From Photobacterium sp. TLY01 (GTDB lineage: Bacteria > Pseudomonadota > Gammaproteobacteria > Enterobacterales > Vibrionaceae): a stretch of 64,000 bases of DNA. The DNA lies in contig NZ_CP090364.1 of the NCBI RefSeq assembly GCF_021432065.1, positions 1,254,601 to 1,318,600 of the forward strand, in the 5' to 3' direction. A program made the position numbers and the translations under genes. Each line of letters begins with the position of its first letter. Positions within the stretch are counted from its first letter, which is position 1. The notes beneath the pieces are model-generated. The model did no database searches and was not told where the DNA came from. It saw only the letters and a list, made by a program, of their open reading frames with translations. Positions 63,044-64,000 of the stretch are shown here, one piece after another.

Positions 63044-64000
63044 TCAGGATTGTTTTGCGGTTTCAATGTGTTGCTTCTTTTCTGCAGTTTCAGAGGTCTG
63101 AACCGGAAGTTCACTTTCTGCCTCATCGTCTGCGGATTCCTCGATGCTGTCGCTGACGGCGTTCTCAGGCAGGATCTGATTGAGCAGCACAGTGACGATT
63201 GTGCCGGTCGTGATCCCTGAGTGGAACAGATTCGCCAGATCGTGCGGCAGGTGCTGAACCAGGCGTGGTTCAATTGTTACTGCCAGGCCGGACGCCAGAC
63301 CGACGCAGATCACAAGAGCGTTCCGTTTGGTGTCTGCCGCTTTGATCAGCATGCGGATACCGGCATAGGCGATCATACCGAACATGATGAAACCAACACC
63401 GCCCAGAACCGGTTTGGGAATGGTGACTGCCAATGCCGCCAGTTTCGGGAACAGGCCACCCAGAATCAGTAAGCCGCCGGTTGTCGCCACCACGTAGCGG
63501 CTGGCAACACCTGTGATCCCCACGATGCCCACGTTCTGACTGAATGAAGCCAGTGGCATGGCGGTCAGGAAGGCTGCCAGTGTACTGCCTAAACCGTCGC
63601 CCAGCAGGCCGCGTTTCAGGTCATTGCCAGACAGTTTGACTTTACAGTTGTTTGCCAGAGCCATGAAATCCCCTGTGGCTTCTGCAATGACGACTATGTA
63701 GACCAGGCTCATACTGATGATAGCCGACAGGCTGAAGCTCATGCCGTATTCCATGATGGCGGGGCCACCCACCCACTCAGCACGTGCAATCTGGTCCAGG
63801 TCAACCATACCCATCGACAAGGCCACCAGGTAACCACCAGCCAGGCCGATGACAATAGCAGAAGCGGCGACGGCACCGCGGCAGTAAATCGACACCACGA
63901 TAACGATTGCCAGCGAGATAAATGCCAGGAACAGTTTTGGCATAGTTGCGAACTGTGCGCTGGAGTTTGGCGCATCGCCAACCCAGTTCATGGCGACGGG
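63044..64000 (-). CDS. NCS2-family nucleobase (xanthine/urate) permease, N-terminal part missing
   Basis: Inner-membrane nucleobase:cation symporter; the frame is open to the window edge, so about 150 N-terminal residues are absent. Visible are about eight membrane segments and the family signature in SFSQNVGIVGITGVASRYVV (QNxGxxxxTG, purine-type rather than uracil-type), ATGDFMALAN in segment 8 and GGLFPKLAALAVTIPKPVLGG. An unusual hydrophilic tail (ESADDEAESELPVQTSETAEKK) ends the protein. Co-directional with the 8-oxoguanine-deaminase-like gene, fitting purine uptake. Confidence 0.9.
   Translation of the reverse strand, partial: PVAMNWVGDAPNSSAQFATMPKLFLAFISLAIVIVVSIYCRGAVAASAIVIGLAGGYLVALSMGMVDLDQIARAEWVGGPAIMEYGMSFSLSAIISMSLVYIVVIAEATGDFMALANNCKVKLSGNDLKRGLLGDGLGSTLAAFLTAMPLASFSQNVGIVGITGVASRYVVATTGGLLILGGLFPKLAALAVTIPKPVLGGVGFIMFGMIAYAGIRMLIKAADTKRNALVICVGLASGLAVTIEPRLVQHLPHDLANLFHSGITTGTIVTVLLNQILPENAVSDSIEESADDEAESELPVQTSETAEKKQHIETAKQS

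Noticed and set aside
1-64000. CRISPR array, prophage, insertion sequence or toxin-antitoxin pair
   Set aside because: No regularly spaced repeats, transposase, integrase, phage structural gene or recognisable toxin-antitoxin pair was found in reading the sequence and translations.

Overview
The window reads as a chromosomal segment of a marine gammaproteobacterium of the family Vibrionaceae, most likely Photobacterium or a close relative. This rests on my recognition of the protein sequences (AsnS, BioA/BioBFCD followed by HtpX, Mlc, QueE, a GH19 chitinase, CSS-motif EAL and sCache chemoreceptor proteins) and on base composition near 50% GC; no database search was made. There is no rRNA, CRISPR array, transposase, integrase or phage gene. 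One tRNA gene (tRNA-Ser, UGA anticodon) is present. Both ends cut genes: a chitinase at the left edge and an NCS2 nucleobase permease at the right edge.

Layout. 0-9 kb: 3' part of a multidomain GH19 chitinase, a PAS-containing chemoreceptor, asnS and a large secreted lipoprotein. 9-19.9 kb: queE, mlc, a DCC-family thiol protein, a Lon-N-domain protein, the complete biotin cluster (bioA divergent from bioBFCD around one BirA-type operator), a membrane protein, a 51-residue protein and htpX. 19.9-26.2 kb: PQQ-type sugar dehydrogenase, MocR regulator divergent from an EamA exporter, tRNA-Ser, and a glyoxalase/DJ-1 pair divergent from a LysR regulator. 26.2-30.8 kb: LysR divergent from hutH and a long-form hutU. 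31-34.3 kb: an AT-rich leader and lipoprotein, and a beta-CASP metallo-hydrolase. 34.6-37.3 kb: a SlyA-like regulator followed by HlyD and FUSC efflux genes, with two SlyA-type operators. 37.4-49.1 kb: a signalling-rich stretch (Cache chemoreceptor, CSS-EAL phosphodiesterase, SBP-GGDEF cyclase, GAF protein with a degenerate GGDEF site), two GNAT acetyltransferases, and membrane glucose dehydrogenase with a DUF1772 partner. 49.1-54.8 kb: esterase, DUF2214 protein, glutamine synthetase-like plus amidotransferase pair, and an MFS exporter divergent from its probable TetR repressor. 54.9-60.7 kb: a six-gene minus-strand run DUF4331 - Ig-like lipoprotein - repeat protein - HupE/UreJ-like membrane protein - ECF sigma factor - anti-sigma factor. 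60.8-64 kb: a RutR-like TetR regulator, an 8-oxoguanine-deaminase-like amidohydrolase and the NCS2 permease.

The strongest candidates for something under-described are the DUF4331/HupE/ECF-sigma run, the GAF-GGDEF protein whose catalytic motif is lost while the RxxD inhibitory site survives (a likely c-di-GMP receptor rather than a cyclase), and the hutH-hutU pair, whose urocanase is of the long form and which has no hutI, hutG or hutC beside it. Several operators can be read directly: BirA-type between bioA and bioB, two SlyA boxes before the SlyA-like gene, and a perfect inverted repeat between the MFS and TetR genes.
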